From Arthrobacter mobilis (GTDB lineage Bacteria; Actinomycetota; Actinomycetes; Actinomycetales; Micrococcaceae): a stretch of DNA of 34,277 nucleotides. Location: positions 1 to 34,277 of the forward strand of contig NZ_JAAZSQ010000030.1 in the NCBI RefSeq assembly GCF_012395835.1, read 5' to 3'. Positions within the stretch are counted from its first letter, which is position 1; every line of letters begins with the position of its first letter. Of the stretch, positions 24,070 to 32,560 are shown one piece after another. The translations under genes were made by a program, and so were the position numbers. The notes under the pieces were generated by a model, which saw nothing but the letters and a program-made list of their open reading frames with translations, had not been told where the DNA came from and made no database searches.

Positions 24070-25113
24070 ATGAAGACCGAAATCACCGAACTCCTCGGCA
24101 TTGAACATCCCGTCCTCTCCGCCGGCATGGCACGTGTTGCCCAGGCCGACCTAACCGTGGCCGTCAGCAATGCCGGCGGCATGGGATGCCTGGGAGGGGT
24201 CAGCTACATGCCCGACGCCCTCCGGGCCGAAATCAGGAACATCAAGGCAAGGACCGACAAGCCCTATGCGGTCAATCTGCTCCTGCCCGACGCCCTCACC
24301 TCGGACGACGACTCGCAGTGGGAACCGGTCCGTGAACTGTGGGGACGCCTCTCCCCGGCTGAACGGACCAAGCTCACCGGCGTGGAAGCACTGCTGACCA
24401 AAGGTGCCGTCCACGACCAGGTCGAAGTTGTTATGGAGGAAAAGCCGCCTGTCGTCATTCTGACCTTTGCCACGCCGGCCGAGTTCGTCCAGCGCTGCCA
24501 CCGTGAAGGCATCATCGTCGGTGCCCTCGCCGGCTCGATCGGCCACGCCGAGCGTGCCGCCGGCGCAGGTGTGGACTTCATCATCGCTCAGGGAACCGAA
24601 GGCGGCGGCCATACCGGGCATGTGGGCACCATGGCCCTGATCCCCGGCGTTGTCGATGCCGTCAACGTACCCGTTGCCGCCGCCGGCGGCATCACCGACG
24701 GCCGGGGACTGGCTGCCGCGCGCTGCCTTGGTGCTGCCGCGGTCTGGGTCGGCACCCGCTTTATCGCGTCCAACGAGGCATACGGCCACGAGGCCTTCAA
24801 GCAGCGGGTCATTACCGGCAACAGCCGGGACACCGTGCTCACCAAGTCCTACACGGGCAAGCCGCTGCGGGCATTCCGCAACGACTGGACCTCCGAATGG
24901 GAAGAAAAGAAAGGCCAGATCCGGGATTTCCCCGGCCAGTATGCCGTGGCCGGCACGCTTGTCGAGACCGGGTATCAGGACGGTGACCTGGCCACAGGCA
25001 TGATGCCCGCCGGCCAGGGCATCCAGACGGTTCATGAGATCCTGCCTGCGGCGGAGATCGTCACGTCGATGGTCGCCGAGGCGGAATCCATCCTCCGCAA
25101 GCTCGGATCCTGA
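24070..25113 (+). CDS. Nitronate monooxygenase / 2-nitropropane dioxygenase-family flavoprotein
   Basis: This 347-residue TIM-barrel FMN protein has an N-terminus LGIEHPVLSAGMARVAQADL followed by AVSNAGGMGCLGG, the standard phosphate and flavin region. The motif IAQGTEGGGHTGHVG carries the catalytic-type His, followed by VAAAGGITDGRG and GAAAVWVGTRF. The family includes nitronate monooxygenases, FabK-type enoyl reductases and poorly characterised CoA-dependent flavoproteins. The acyl-CoA setting favours a reductase or oxidase on the pathway intermediate over nitronate oxidation. It is the last gene of the operon, with AGGAGG shortly before the ATG. A fragment of another gene begins immediately after its stop. 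Confidence 0.85.
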   Translation: MKTEITELLGIEHPVLSAGMARVAQADLTVAVSNAGGMGCLGGVSYMPDALRAEIRNIKARTDKPYAVNLLLPDALTSDDDSQWEPVRELWGRLSPAERTKLTGVEALLTKGAVHDQVEVVMEEKPPVVILTFATPAEFVQRCHREGIIVGALAGSIGHAERAAGAGVDFIIAQGTEGGGHTGHVGTMALIPGVVDAVNVPVAAAGGITDGRGLAAARCLGAAAVWVGTRFIASNEAYGHEAFKQRVITGNSRDTVLTKSYTGKPLRAFRNDWTSEWEEKKGQIRDFPGQYAVAGTLVETGYQDGDLATGMMPAGQGIQTVHEILPAAEIVTSMVAEAESILRKLGS

Positions 25114-25314
25114 CTGCCGAAGTACTACCGCATGGCCCCGGCGGAGAACCCGCAGGGGCCCACCATCGGTCGCGGGCGGGTCATGCGCGGCGGGTCGTTC
25201 CTGTGCCACGACTCGTACTGCAACCGCTACCGCGTGGCCGCCCGCAGCTCCAACGGGCAGGACTCGGCCAGCAGCAACTGCGGCTTCCGCACCGCCGCAC
25301 CGGGAATCCAATGA
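25114..25314 (+). pseudogene. C-terminal remnant of formylglycine-generating enzyme (FGE/SUMF1 family)
   Basis: Directly after the stop of the flavoprotein gene, in the same frame, the translation reads [15 protein letters not shown] and then [29 protein letters not shown] and NCGFRTAA before a stop at 25312. This is the end of an FGE-type protein (about 66 of some 300 residues), including the Cys-x4-Cys pair that forms the copper/active site. The whole N-terminal part is missing, there is no start, and no sulfatase lies nearby. It is a dead 3' end left by a deletion that fused it to the end of the catabolic operon. An IS5-type element sits 41 bases further on. Confidence 0.75.
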
Positions 25315-25355
25315 GTTGACTGACAGGTACAGATGCCCAGCCGGGAGGAGGTCTA

Positions 25356-26282
25356 GGGCCTGTCCTGTGGATCGGGTGCACCGCGTGGTAGACCGGTGGG
25401 GTGGTTGGCAGGGGCGAACTCACTGATAAGGCCTGGGCGAGGATCGAGCCTCTTCTTCCGGCGTCCGGGCGCGGCGGGCAGTGGCGTGATCATCGGCAGG
25501 TGATCAACGCGATCCTGTTCAAGCTGCGCACCGGCGCGCCCTGGCGGGACCTGCCCGAACGGTACGGGCCGTGGAAGACCGCGCACGAGCGGCTGCGCAA
25601 ATGGACCGCGGACGGCACGTGGGAGAAGATCCTGGCCGAGGCGGTCGTCAAGGACGACGCGGTTGGGGAGGTCGAATGGATTCTCAGCGTGGATTCGACT
25701 GTTGTCCGGGCCCATCAGCATGCGGCAGGGGCCCGGAAAAAGGGGGGTGCAACCCCGCGGTCGAGGCCCTCGCAGTGGACGGCGAAGGGATTGGGAGGTC
25801 CCGGGGAGGACTGAGTTCGAAGATCCACCTGGCCGTCGACGGGCGGGGCCTCCCCATGGGCGTGATCCTCACGCCCGGCCAGGACGGGGACAACCCGCAG
25901 CTGCTGCCGCTGCTGGAGGAGATCAGGGTCCGCCGCCCCGGCCGCGGACGGCCCCGGTCCCGGCCCGAGGCAGTCCTGGCCGACAAGGCCTACTCGCACC
26001 CCTGCACCCGCGCGGCGCTGCGCTCCCGCGGAATCCGGTTCACCAGCCCCGAACGCTCCGATCAGATAGCCCGCCGTGCCGCCAAGGGCAGCGCCGGCGC
26101 GCGCCCTCCGGACTTCGACCGGGAGGAATACAAGCGGCGCAACGTCGTTGAACGCTGCTTCAACCGGCTCAAGCAGTTCCGCGACCTGGCCACCCGCTAC
26201 GCCAAACGCGCCGCCTACTACCGGGCAGAACTGCTCATCGCAGCCATCATCCTGTGGCTACGATGATTCACAGGACACGCCC
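25356..26282 (+). mobile_element. IS5-family insertion sequence (IS427-like)
   Basis: The ends form imperfect inverted repeats: GGGCCTGTCCTGTGGATC inward from 25356 and GGGCGTGTCCTGTGAATC inward from 26282. The flanks read CTA on the left and TAG on the right, which fits a TA duplication made by insertion into CTAG. Length is about 927 bp, typical of the IS427 subgroup. The transposase is split in two frames that join by a -1 frameshift. The element looks complete and potentially active. Confidence 0.8.
25401..26266 (+). CDS. IS5-family transposase, two frames joined by -1 frameshift
   Basis: The first frame (25401-25814) encodes the N-terminal region, with LTDKAWARIEPLLPASGRGG, RTGAPWRDLPERYGPWKT and the first catalytic Asp in ILSVDSTVVRAHQHAAGARK. 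The second frame, one base back, continues with RSRGGLSSKIHLAVDGRG, then VLADKAYS with the second Asp, and ends with NVVERCFNRLKQFRDLATRY, carrying the catalytic Glu. The switch falls at the run of A followed by G at about 25736-25746, a classic slippery site. A full-length product of about 287 residues therefore needs programmed frameshifting, which is normal for this subgroup. The shift preserves the family alignment, so this is probably not damage. Confidence 0.8.
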
Positions 26283-26521
26283 TAGAGTGGGTCAGTGTCA
26301 GTGTGGGTGGTGCCGCGGATTCCGCGGTGGTTGGATCCTGATCATTCGGTGGCTGGCTCATAGAGTGGGTGCCGTCCCTGAGGGGCAGGCTGTCGCGCGT
26401 TTTGCCGCCGCCGGGTGTGAAGGACCGGCCGGCGTGGCCTGATAGGAGCGTGGCACCGCCCCGACTGAGCTTTGTCCGCCGGCCGGCCGACCGTCCCCTG
26501 GATCAAAGGAAGGCCGTTTCC
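26283..26521 (+). other. Noncoding end of a second IS110-type element
   Basis: This stretch lies between the IS5 right end and the broken IS110 transposase. It contains the decamer GTGGCCTGAT (26434-26443), also present at 116-125 before the intact IS110 gene, and several short inverted repeats (for example CCGCGGATTCCGCGG near 26313). It may be the relic of the element's guide-RNA region. No protein-coding sequence is evident. Confidence 0.35.
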
Positions 26522-27167
26522 ATGGTGGTTGTTTTCGGCACGGACGTCCATAAGAAGTCGCATACCTTTGTCGCGGTCGACGAATCCGGCCGCCGTCTTG
26601 ACGAGCTCACGGTTCCGGCCCCGGGCAAGGGCCATCACCGGGCCCGGCTGGCCGGATCGCTGGCAGACCGGGACGGGATCGTGGCCGAACTGGCCCGGGA
26701 CGTGCTGGCCGACATCGACCGGCTGAGCGCCATGGCCGATGTCCTGGAGAAGCGCATCGGCGCCCTGGGTGCCGAACACGCCCCGGAGCTGCTGGCCCTG
26801 CCCGGGTGCGGGCCGCTTACCGCGGCGAAGATCCTGGGCGAGACCGCAGGCATCGGCCAGTTCCACACCCAGGCCTGCTTCGCGATGCACGCCGGGAGCA
26901 CGCCGGATCCCGTCTGGTCCGGCAATACCCCCGGACGGGATCCGGCTCTGCCGCGGCGGCAACCGGCAGCTGCACTGCGCCCTGCACCGGATCGCGCTCA
27001 CCCAGATCCGGCTGCCCGGCCCCGGCCAGGACTACTACCGGCGCAAGCTCGCCGAGGGCAAAAGCACCAAGGAGGCCCTGCGCTGCCTCAAAAGACAACT
27101 CGCCAAAACCGTCTACCGCACCCTGCGAAGCCAAGCGGCCGCCGGCAGGCTGCCGGCGGCCGCTTGA
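26522..27167 (+). pseudogene. Broken IS110-family transposase
   Basis: It begins with a normal IS110 start, MVVVFGTDVHKKSHTFVAVD, holding the first DEDD Asp. After about 40 residues it jumps straight to the helical linker ADIDRLSAMADVLEKRIGA, so more than 100 residues of the catalytic domain are missing. The C-terminal part ALPGCGPLTAAKILGETAG and AMHAGSTPDPVWSGNT is normal, then the frame shifts near 26940. The remainder, RGGNRQLHCALHRIALTQIR and QDYYRRKLAEGKSTKEALRC, is in another frame. Two independent lesions (internal deletion and frameshift) make it inactive. It is a different IS110 type from the intact copy at 253. Confidence 0.8.
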
Positions 27168-28594
27168 CATAGGAGCAACGCACGGTTCCTTCCGATTGCA
27201 CGGCACAGCCGTTTAAACATGACGTTCAGATGTCTTGCCGGATCGTCGTCAAACCCGCAGGGCCTGATCACCTCGGCGACCCGTTCGTCGGAAACTTCGA
27301 CCGGTCGGAGCGTGTGCGGAAAGGTCTGGGCGGCCTCGGGATGATGAAGGCGTTGCTGATGCTAACGTCAAGCAGGGTGGCGGGCTTTCGCGTCTGCCGG
27401 CAACTTGGACGTTTGGATGACCGATAACCGTGATTATGTCAAGCCAGGGGATGGCGTGTCGGCGTGCGTGCGGCGGCGTAGCAGATGCCGGAAACCGCCG
27501 TTGCAGAGGGTAGGGGCAAACTTTACTTATGGGCCGTGAGTGGCGCCGCTTATGGGCAGTCCCGCCGCCCCGGAACCGTCGAACGCCTTTTCCGCGGCCC
27601 GCCACAACATCCCGGCTGCTGAAGAACCAAACGCACTTTGACTCGGCGGGCTCAATGATCCCGTTACGGCCTTAACTTGGCAGGCGGCCGACTGGACGCA
27701 GGCCGGTGTGCTGCTCGTCGGCACTGGCATGTACGCCGGTGCAGCCCCTGCAACCCGGGGCGAACGCTCGGTACGAGACCGCGCTGTCTTTTCCTCCGGC
27801 CCCAGGGGGCCCAATTCGCCGCCAGACACAACGTTGCCCTCGTCGACAGTCAGGGCTTAGTTGTTGCTACTGTCATCATCACCTATACAAACAGCAAAGG
27901 GTTACGTCCTTGGCGCCAGCATAATCAGGCCTGCCCGCCCAGACCTTTACCAGCCGCGTCCCCGCAGCGGCTCTGCCGCGGGCGAGACGGACATTTGCGG
28001 GACTGGTCAGGTTGTCATCGACCTGGATTTGCAAAGACGTGAATTTGGATTTGGCCCACCTCCCGGGGGGTCGAAGTGTTCGATTTAGAACAAACCGTAC
28101 CCACCCTCGCGCTCAAAGAGGCCCATGCAACGGCAGCAGCGAAGTCAATGGTCATCCAGAAGGTTAACATGTTCACGGTTCTCGGAGCCGAAAGGAAGCG
28201 CCTCATCGGCCTTCAAGGCCGGCATGTCCCTGAACTGCTCGAGGACGAGGTCAGGCGAGCACGAATTCCTATGTCCCATCTTGTGCGCCACTCCAAATTA
28301 CGTAGCGTGTATTTTTCGCAAGGACAAATGCATTGGACGAACCGCGGACGGTAAGCTTTACTGGAGTTCAGTTGATGGAAGAAAAGTACTTGGGCCCGCA
28401 AGTTACGCAATCACGTCAAAGTTTTTGCCTCACCCAGAGCGCGCGGAATGCTCCGACGCGGACTGGCAGCCGATGATCTAATTATCAACCAATGCGTTTT
28501 GCAAGATGTGAATGAGCTTTGCGCTCACCAAAGCAGAGATTTGCGAAGCAGCGTGTCTGAAGAGATAAAAAACCAAGAATAAGAAAGAGCCAAA
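27168..28594. other. 1.4-kb stretch without a clear gene
   Basis: Several frames are open on both strands but none matches a family I know. The plus frame at 28076-28354 (starting VFDLEQTVPTLALKEAHA) and an overlapping frame ending at 28481 (GKLYWSSVDGRKVLGPASY near its end) look faintly protein-like and may be pieces of one decayed gene. From about 28290 to 28600 the sequence is distinctly AT-rich compared with the rest of the window, a sign of foreign origin or of a promoter region for the reductase gene at 28598. Confidence 0.35.
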
Positions 28595-28597
28595 TTG

Positions 28598-29332
28598 GTG
28601 AATAAATTTGGGTTGATTGGGGCAGGGCTGATAGGAGGGACCCTGGCGCGCAGGCTCGCGGTACTGGGCCATGAGGTGAAAATCGCAAACTCCAAAGCGC
28701 CTTCAACGCTTATCGGCTTTGATGTGCCCAGGATCACCCCAGCATGGGCTACTGACGCCCTCCGCGGAGTCGACGTGGCGATCATCAGCGTGCCGCAATC
28801 CGCCATAGCGTGCCTGTCGGAAGAGGTCCTTGTCGGCCTTCGCCAAGCCCCGATCGTAATTGACACCGGGAACTATTATCCGAACCGTGACGGCCGGATC
28901 GACATGATCGACGAGGGGCTTGCCGACAGCGAATGGGTAGCGAAGCAGCTTGGGCGCCCGGTTTTCAAAGTATTCAACAGCATTGGCGCGGTGAGCCTGT
29001 TGAAGAAGGGTCGCCCTTTCGGGGCGAAAAACCGGATTGCGCTGCCAGTCGCCGGCCCGGCAGGTTCTAATAAACGGCGGGTGATGTCTTTGGTCGATGA
29101 ACTGGGTTTCGACCCCGTCGACGGTGGCGAGCTCAACGACTCTTGGCGCCAACAACCCGGAACTCCAGCTTACTGTGCAGACCTGACCGCAGCCGAGCTG
29201 AGCAAACAGATTGCGCGAGCAACCGTACGGGACTCCGCACAGTACCAGTGGAGGCGTGACAGTACAGATACGGTGGCGGGCAGTGCGAGGCAGCGTCAAA
29301 TGATGGCCAACGATCATCGCGAGGCCCGGTAG
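28598..29332 (+). CDS. NAD(P)-binding F420-reductase-like / NADPH-dependent reductase
   Basis: This 244-residue protein has an N-terminal Rossmann fold, KFGLIGAGLIGGTLARRLA, with the dinucleotide-binding Gly-rich loop, and VKIANSKAP, where Asn-Ser after beta-2 suits NADPH. This pattern is seen in the F420-dependent NADP reductase/NADP oxidoreductase (F420_oxidored) family. AIISVPQSAI, VIDTGNYYPNRDG and KVFNSIGA are also characteristic. The Asn-Tyr-Tyr-Pro segment is typical of bacterial members that are not strict F420 enzymes. The start is GTG 28598 (TTG 28595 is also possible), after AAGAAAGAG. The upstream 300 bases are AT-rich. It is isolated among insertion-sequence debris, and I see no pathway partner, so its substrate is unknown. 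Confidence 0.75.
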   Translation: MNKFGLIGAGLIGGTLARRLAVLGHEVKIANSKAPSTLIGFDVPRITPAWATDALRGVDVAIISVPQSAIACLSEEVLVGLRQAPIVIDTGNYYPNRDGRIDMIDEGLADSEWVAKQLGRPVFKVFNSIGAVSLLKKGRPFGAKNRIALPVAGPAGSNKRRVMSLVDELGFDPVDGGELNDSWRQQPGTPAYCADLTAAELSKQIARATVRDSAQYQWRRDSTDTVAGSARQRQMMANDHREAR

Positions 29333-30507
29333 GGGTCGATTGAGCCAATAAAGGGAACCCGAATGAATCACAATCACGGGTGGCGCATCAACTCTGGTGG
29401 CGTGCAGAGCGAAAATTCTCGTGGGGCGGCCCGCTCCCGTCCCCGTCGATGTGGAACTCGTCGCGGTTCACCGTGGCCCCCACAGTTCTGCCACCGGCCG
29501 GCCGGCATTCTGGCCGCCGGACGGCGTGCGGCTGTAGCCGGTCAGTTCCCCTGCCGGCCCTCCCAGGTGTCTCGCAGCAGATGGTCTGCGGCAGCAGGAA
29601 ATACCGCACAGTAGGCTACATTCTGGACTGTTCCGCTTCGCCCATGGCTGTCACCGAATAAACCTATGACACATTGCGGCAATTGGAGAAGGACGCTCTG
29701 CACGACGTCAAGGAACTGGCCGCCGTATGCGACCGGGCCCAGCCCGAAATACTTGCATGAGATCCGTTGCGGCGCAGACCGCTGCAGGCCACGACCGATT
29801 CCTAAACCGGCAGTTTCTGACGGGCGCCGCGGGGCATGGGCTGCCTGAGGTGCCAGGTTCGCTGGCCACCGCCGGACCGGCCTAACGGTACGCAGGGCAG
29901 TGCCGCCAAGTCCTGGCACCTCGGCCTACCAAAAGCCGCCACGTTGAACGCCGGTGACGGACGCTACGTAGAGTAAATGCTTCAGAAGCTTCGGCAATTG
30001 GCCTGGCCTGCTACTTCGATGTGAGAGCTGGCCTCGAGGACCTCGGCCCGCAGCCGCAGCTACCAGGGGCACGACCCTATCAGCAGCCCCTGCCCGCGAC
30101 CAGCAGATTGACGGCATGGCCGACGTCATAATCCGCGGGATCAGCGCCTCACCCTGATGTGTCCGACCGGAGGAGGCACCGCAGCGCATGCATCAGCCTT
30201 CAGCTAACGCGGAGCTGGAGAGGGCACAGGCCCGTCCCGATCTCTTGACGCACGGCATCGACCGGGCAGGCTCGCAATGCCAGCCCGCCTACGGCGGCTT
30301 CAGACCGGCGAAGAGGAGTGCCGAACGCGAGCTCAAGTGGAGCCGTTACTTGACGCAGGGTCGGCATGAGCATTTGGGCACTTACAGACTCAGGGAGCTC
30401 CCGAGTAACGGTGTTTCGCTGCTTCGCCAGAGTCGCGATTGACCTGGACCGGACGGTGACGAGAGAGGCTTCGTGAACAGCCCGCCGCAGGCCCGACCCG
30501 CCGCCTG
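29333..30507. other. 1.2-kb stretch without a clear gene
   Basis: The frames here are short or broken and show no recognisable protein. One scrap at 29662-29757 reads YDTLRQLEKDALHDVKELAA before a stop and looks helical, but it has no start. A GGAGGAGG at 30167-30174 precedes a frame beginning at 30188, whose product I cannot support. Taken with the transposase remnants that follow, it looks like degraded DNA. Confidence 0.35.
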
Positions 30508-30864
30508 TCAGCCGGTTCGGGTGAGCCGCTTCCTGCAATCCGCCGCGTCCCCTGTGATCCGGGGAAGGTCGGTCGCATGCTGATGCCTCCAGTTGACGAT
30601 AAACTTTGGCGCGACGGTCCAGTGAATACTGCAGCCACTTCGGCCCGCATCAGCGGCACCGTGTGGATCCGATCCCAGGTTCCGCTCCGGCCGAAACGGT
30701 GGTGCCGCTTCCATGTCGATCCGCCCCGGGCCGAACCCGACAGGCGGGTCCCTCCAGACAATCCCGCACCGGTACCAGTAGATGATCCCCTCGGTCACCT
30801 GCCGGTGATTGCGGAACGGACGTTCGCACTGCCCCCGGAACTGGGCAGCAGCGGCCCAATCCAC
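30508..30864 (-). pseudogene. Degenerate IS5-family transposase fragment
   Basis: Read on the minus strand, pieces of an IS5-type transposase N-terminal half appear in alternating frames. RNHRQVTEGIIYWYRCGIVW and RDPPVGFGP come first, then TWKRHHRFGRSGTWDRIH in another frame, then IHWTVAPKFIVNWRHQHATD and LPRITGDAAD back in the first. These correspond to the HRQV..LYRLRTG, GTWDRI and HQHA regions of the family. There are at least two frameshifts and no C-terminal half. It belongs to a different subgroup from the intact IS5 element at 25356. Confidence 0.6.
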
Positions 30865-31002
30865 TCCCCCAGCATCACTGAGAACGGTAAACGAGCTTCG
30901 GCCGGAATCCCTTGGGTGTCAGGGGAAGATTCCCGCGATAGTGTCCACCGGTGGAACCAGCAGCCGCTGCGCAGGTCCGCATCCAAGCGGATTTGCAAAC
31001 TG

Positions 31003-31031
31003 TTGAATCATTGCAATGTAGCACCTAGGCT
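31003..31031 (+). promoter_or_regulatory. Candidate promoter of the dimeric-barrel gene
   Basis: TTGAAT at 31003-31008 and TAGGCT at 31026-31031 are separated by 17 bases, a reasonable housekeeping-type promoter, about 80 bases before the ATG at 31110. The spacer contains the palindrome ATTGCAAT (31010-31017). Confidence 0.35.
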
Positions 31032-31109
31032 AGCTGCCATCTTCGCGTCCGTGTAGATGAAGCCGCCTCACAGGGGCAGCCGATCCCGTAAATTTCGGCA
31101 AGGAGGACC

Positions 31110-31440
31110 ATGAAATCCGTCTATGTTGTCAAGACAAACCCGGTGGACGGCCGCGAGGACGAATACAATGATTGGTACGACAATCAGCACATCCCGGATG
31201 TCTTGGCTGTCAAAGGAGCCACGGCAGCTCAGCGGTTTACATTGGCCGACCACCCCCAGGAACGGATCGGCCCCCTACAAGTACCTAGCCCTCTACGAAA
31301 TAGAAGGCGACCCCGCAGATGCGCTGGCGGCGTTGAATGTTGCGCTTAAAGAAGGCATGTTCATTTCTGATGCCCTCGGTCCGACACCTGAGGACCATCT
31401 CTACGTCGCCCTACGAGGCCGCGTCGAGGCCAGCAACTAG
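31110..31440 (+). pseudogene. Dimeric alpha/beta-barrel (EthD-like) protein, frame broken in a C-run
   Basis: A strong AAGGAGG at 31100-31106 precedes the ATG. The first part reads MKSVYVVKTNPVDGREDEYN, DWYDNQHIPDVLAVKGATAA and QRFTLADHP, a ferredoxin-like dimeric barrel start with the D-W-Y-x-x-x-H-I-P-D motif of the EthD-like group. After the five Cs at 31271-31275 the natural continuation, YKYLALYEIEGDPADALAAL through to a stop at 31440, is one base out of frame. Removing one C restores a single frame of about 109 residues (GPYKYLAL), so this is a one-base insertion. It may be a real recent mutation or a homopolymer sequencing error. Confidence 0.75.
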
Positions 31441-31859
31441 AACGTGTCTATTTTATTGGCATCGCTGGATTAGGGACGGTCAGGGCAACGTCTGCCGGGC
31501 AGGTGAACGCGGGCGGCGCCGTACCAAGTGCCAGCGCCGCCCCACCGCCCGAAGCGACTGCAGTATGGCCGCCAGGTCCGGTCCCTGTACGCCCCGGCGC
31601 CGCCGTTCACGGACGGACAGGCCCTTGCGCCGACGCTTGGCGGCCTGCCTTCCCGGCCGCACACGCTGAGCATATCGGCGTGCGGCGGACTGCGTGTTGG
31701 CGCACACAACATCAACAAACCGCGATACGAAAGGCATCCTCATGGGAACCATGTCGAGTGGAATGATCTGGTCGGCCGGCAGGTTCGGATCCAGAAAGAC
31801 GGGCATACCATCCGGACCGCCCAGATGGAGGCCGCTGCGGACGTGCTCTGGAGTGCAGC
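31441..31859 (+). repeat. Duplicated module, copy B (decayed)
   Basis: It is related to 12011-12438 and, like copy A, starts immediately after the stop codon of the preceding gene. The core 31711-31748 differs from copy A by one base. The ATG at 31742 corresponds to that of the small gene at 12312, but one base is missing shortly after it, so EWNDLVGRQVRIQKDG lies in another frame. The small gene is therefore dead here, and the companion gene of copy A (12524) is absent. Confidence 0.65.
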
Positions 31860-31943
31860 AAGTGTTCCGAGACCTGGGCATCGATTCTGGCCAGGAACTT
31901 TTGAACTCGGCGGCCCGGCCCGTGCGGTGCAGGCTGGAGGTAA

Positions 31944-32368
31944 CCGGCCCGCGGCGGTGTTGATGACCGCGAACAAGGTGGTGCCGTATCCGGCGTAGTC
32001 GCGGGTGCGCCTCTCTGGCATGCGGACATCATCGGGAACGCCGGCTGGTACCGCGCCAGGGCCTGAACCTGCGACTTTTCGTCCACGCAGAGCACCACCG
32101 CCGACTCGGGCGGGTTCAGGTAGAACCCGGCCGAGTCGTAGACCTTCTCAATGAACAGCGGGTCGATGGAGAGCTTGAAGCCTTCCTCCACCAGGTGGGG
32201 CTTGAGTTCGAACATGCTCCAGATGCGCCCGATGGTCGAATTCGACCGCCCGGTCCGCTCGGCCATCTTCGCCCGCGACCAGTGCGTTGCGCTCTCCGGC
32301 ACCGCCTCCAGGGCGGCCACGACAACGTCCTGATCGTCGCTGGCCCGCCGGGAGGGGAGCAGTTGTCC
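31944..32368 (-). pseudogene. IS630-family transposase remnant
   Basis: On the minus strand, from about 32368, the translation reads RRASDDQDVVVAALEAVPES, THWSRAKMAERTGRSNSTIG, RIWSMFELKPHLV and then NPPESAVVLCVDEKSQVQAL, all hallmark IS630 segments; the Asp in CVDEKSQ is catalytic. The frame then changes, and MPERRTRDYAGYGTTLFAVI follows one base off. The N-terminal domain start and the rest of the C-terminal half are missing. It is an inactive fragment next to the decayed duplicate module. Confidence 0.8.
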
Positions 32369-32560
32369 AGTGTGCCCTCAAAACATGCGGGAAGAACTGT
32401 TTATCCCGCCGAGCCGGAAGGCCAGCCGTTGCGAGGTTATCCAACGATTCAAATTCGTCTGCGGCCAGGACGGTGACTGTGTCCGACGTTCGCAACGCCA
32501 TCATCATCGGACCGCGCCCGGCCAGTGCCGCACACAATTTCCCTACTATTAGGAGGCAAA

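Noticed and set aside
27659-27850. Plus-strand frame reading LNDPVTALTWQAADWTQAG
   Set aside because: It vaguely recalls the C-terminal part of DUF2254 membrane proteins, but has no start, is short and is not followed by a matching domain.
30188-30442. 84-codon plus-strand frame after a GGAGGAGG
   Set aside because: The translation resembles no family, the region is full of transposase debris, and the minus strand is equally open.
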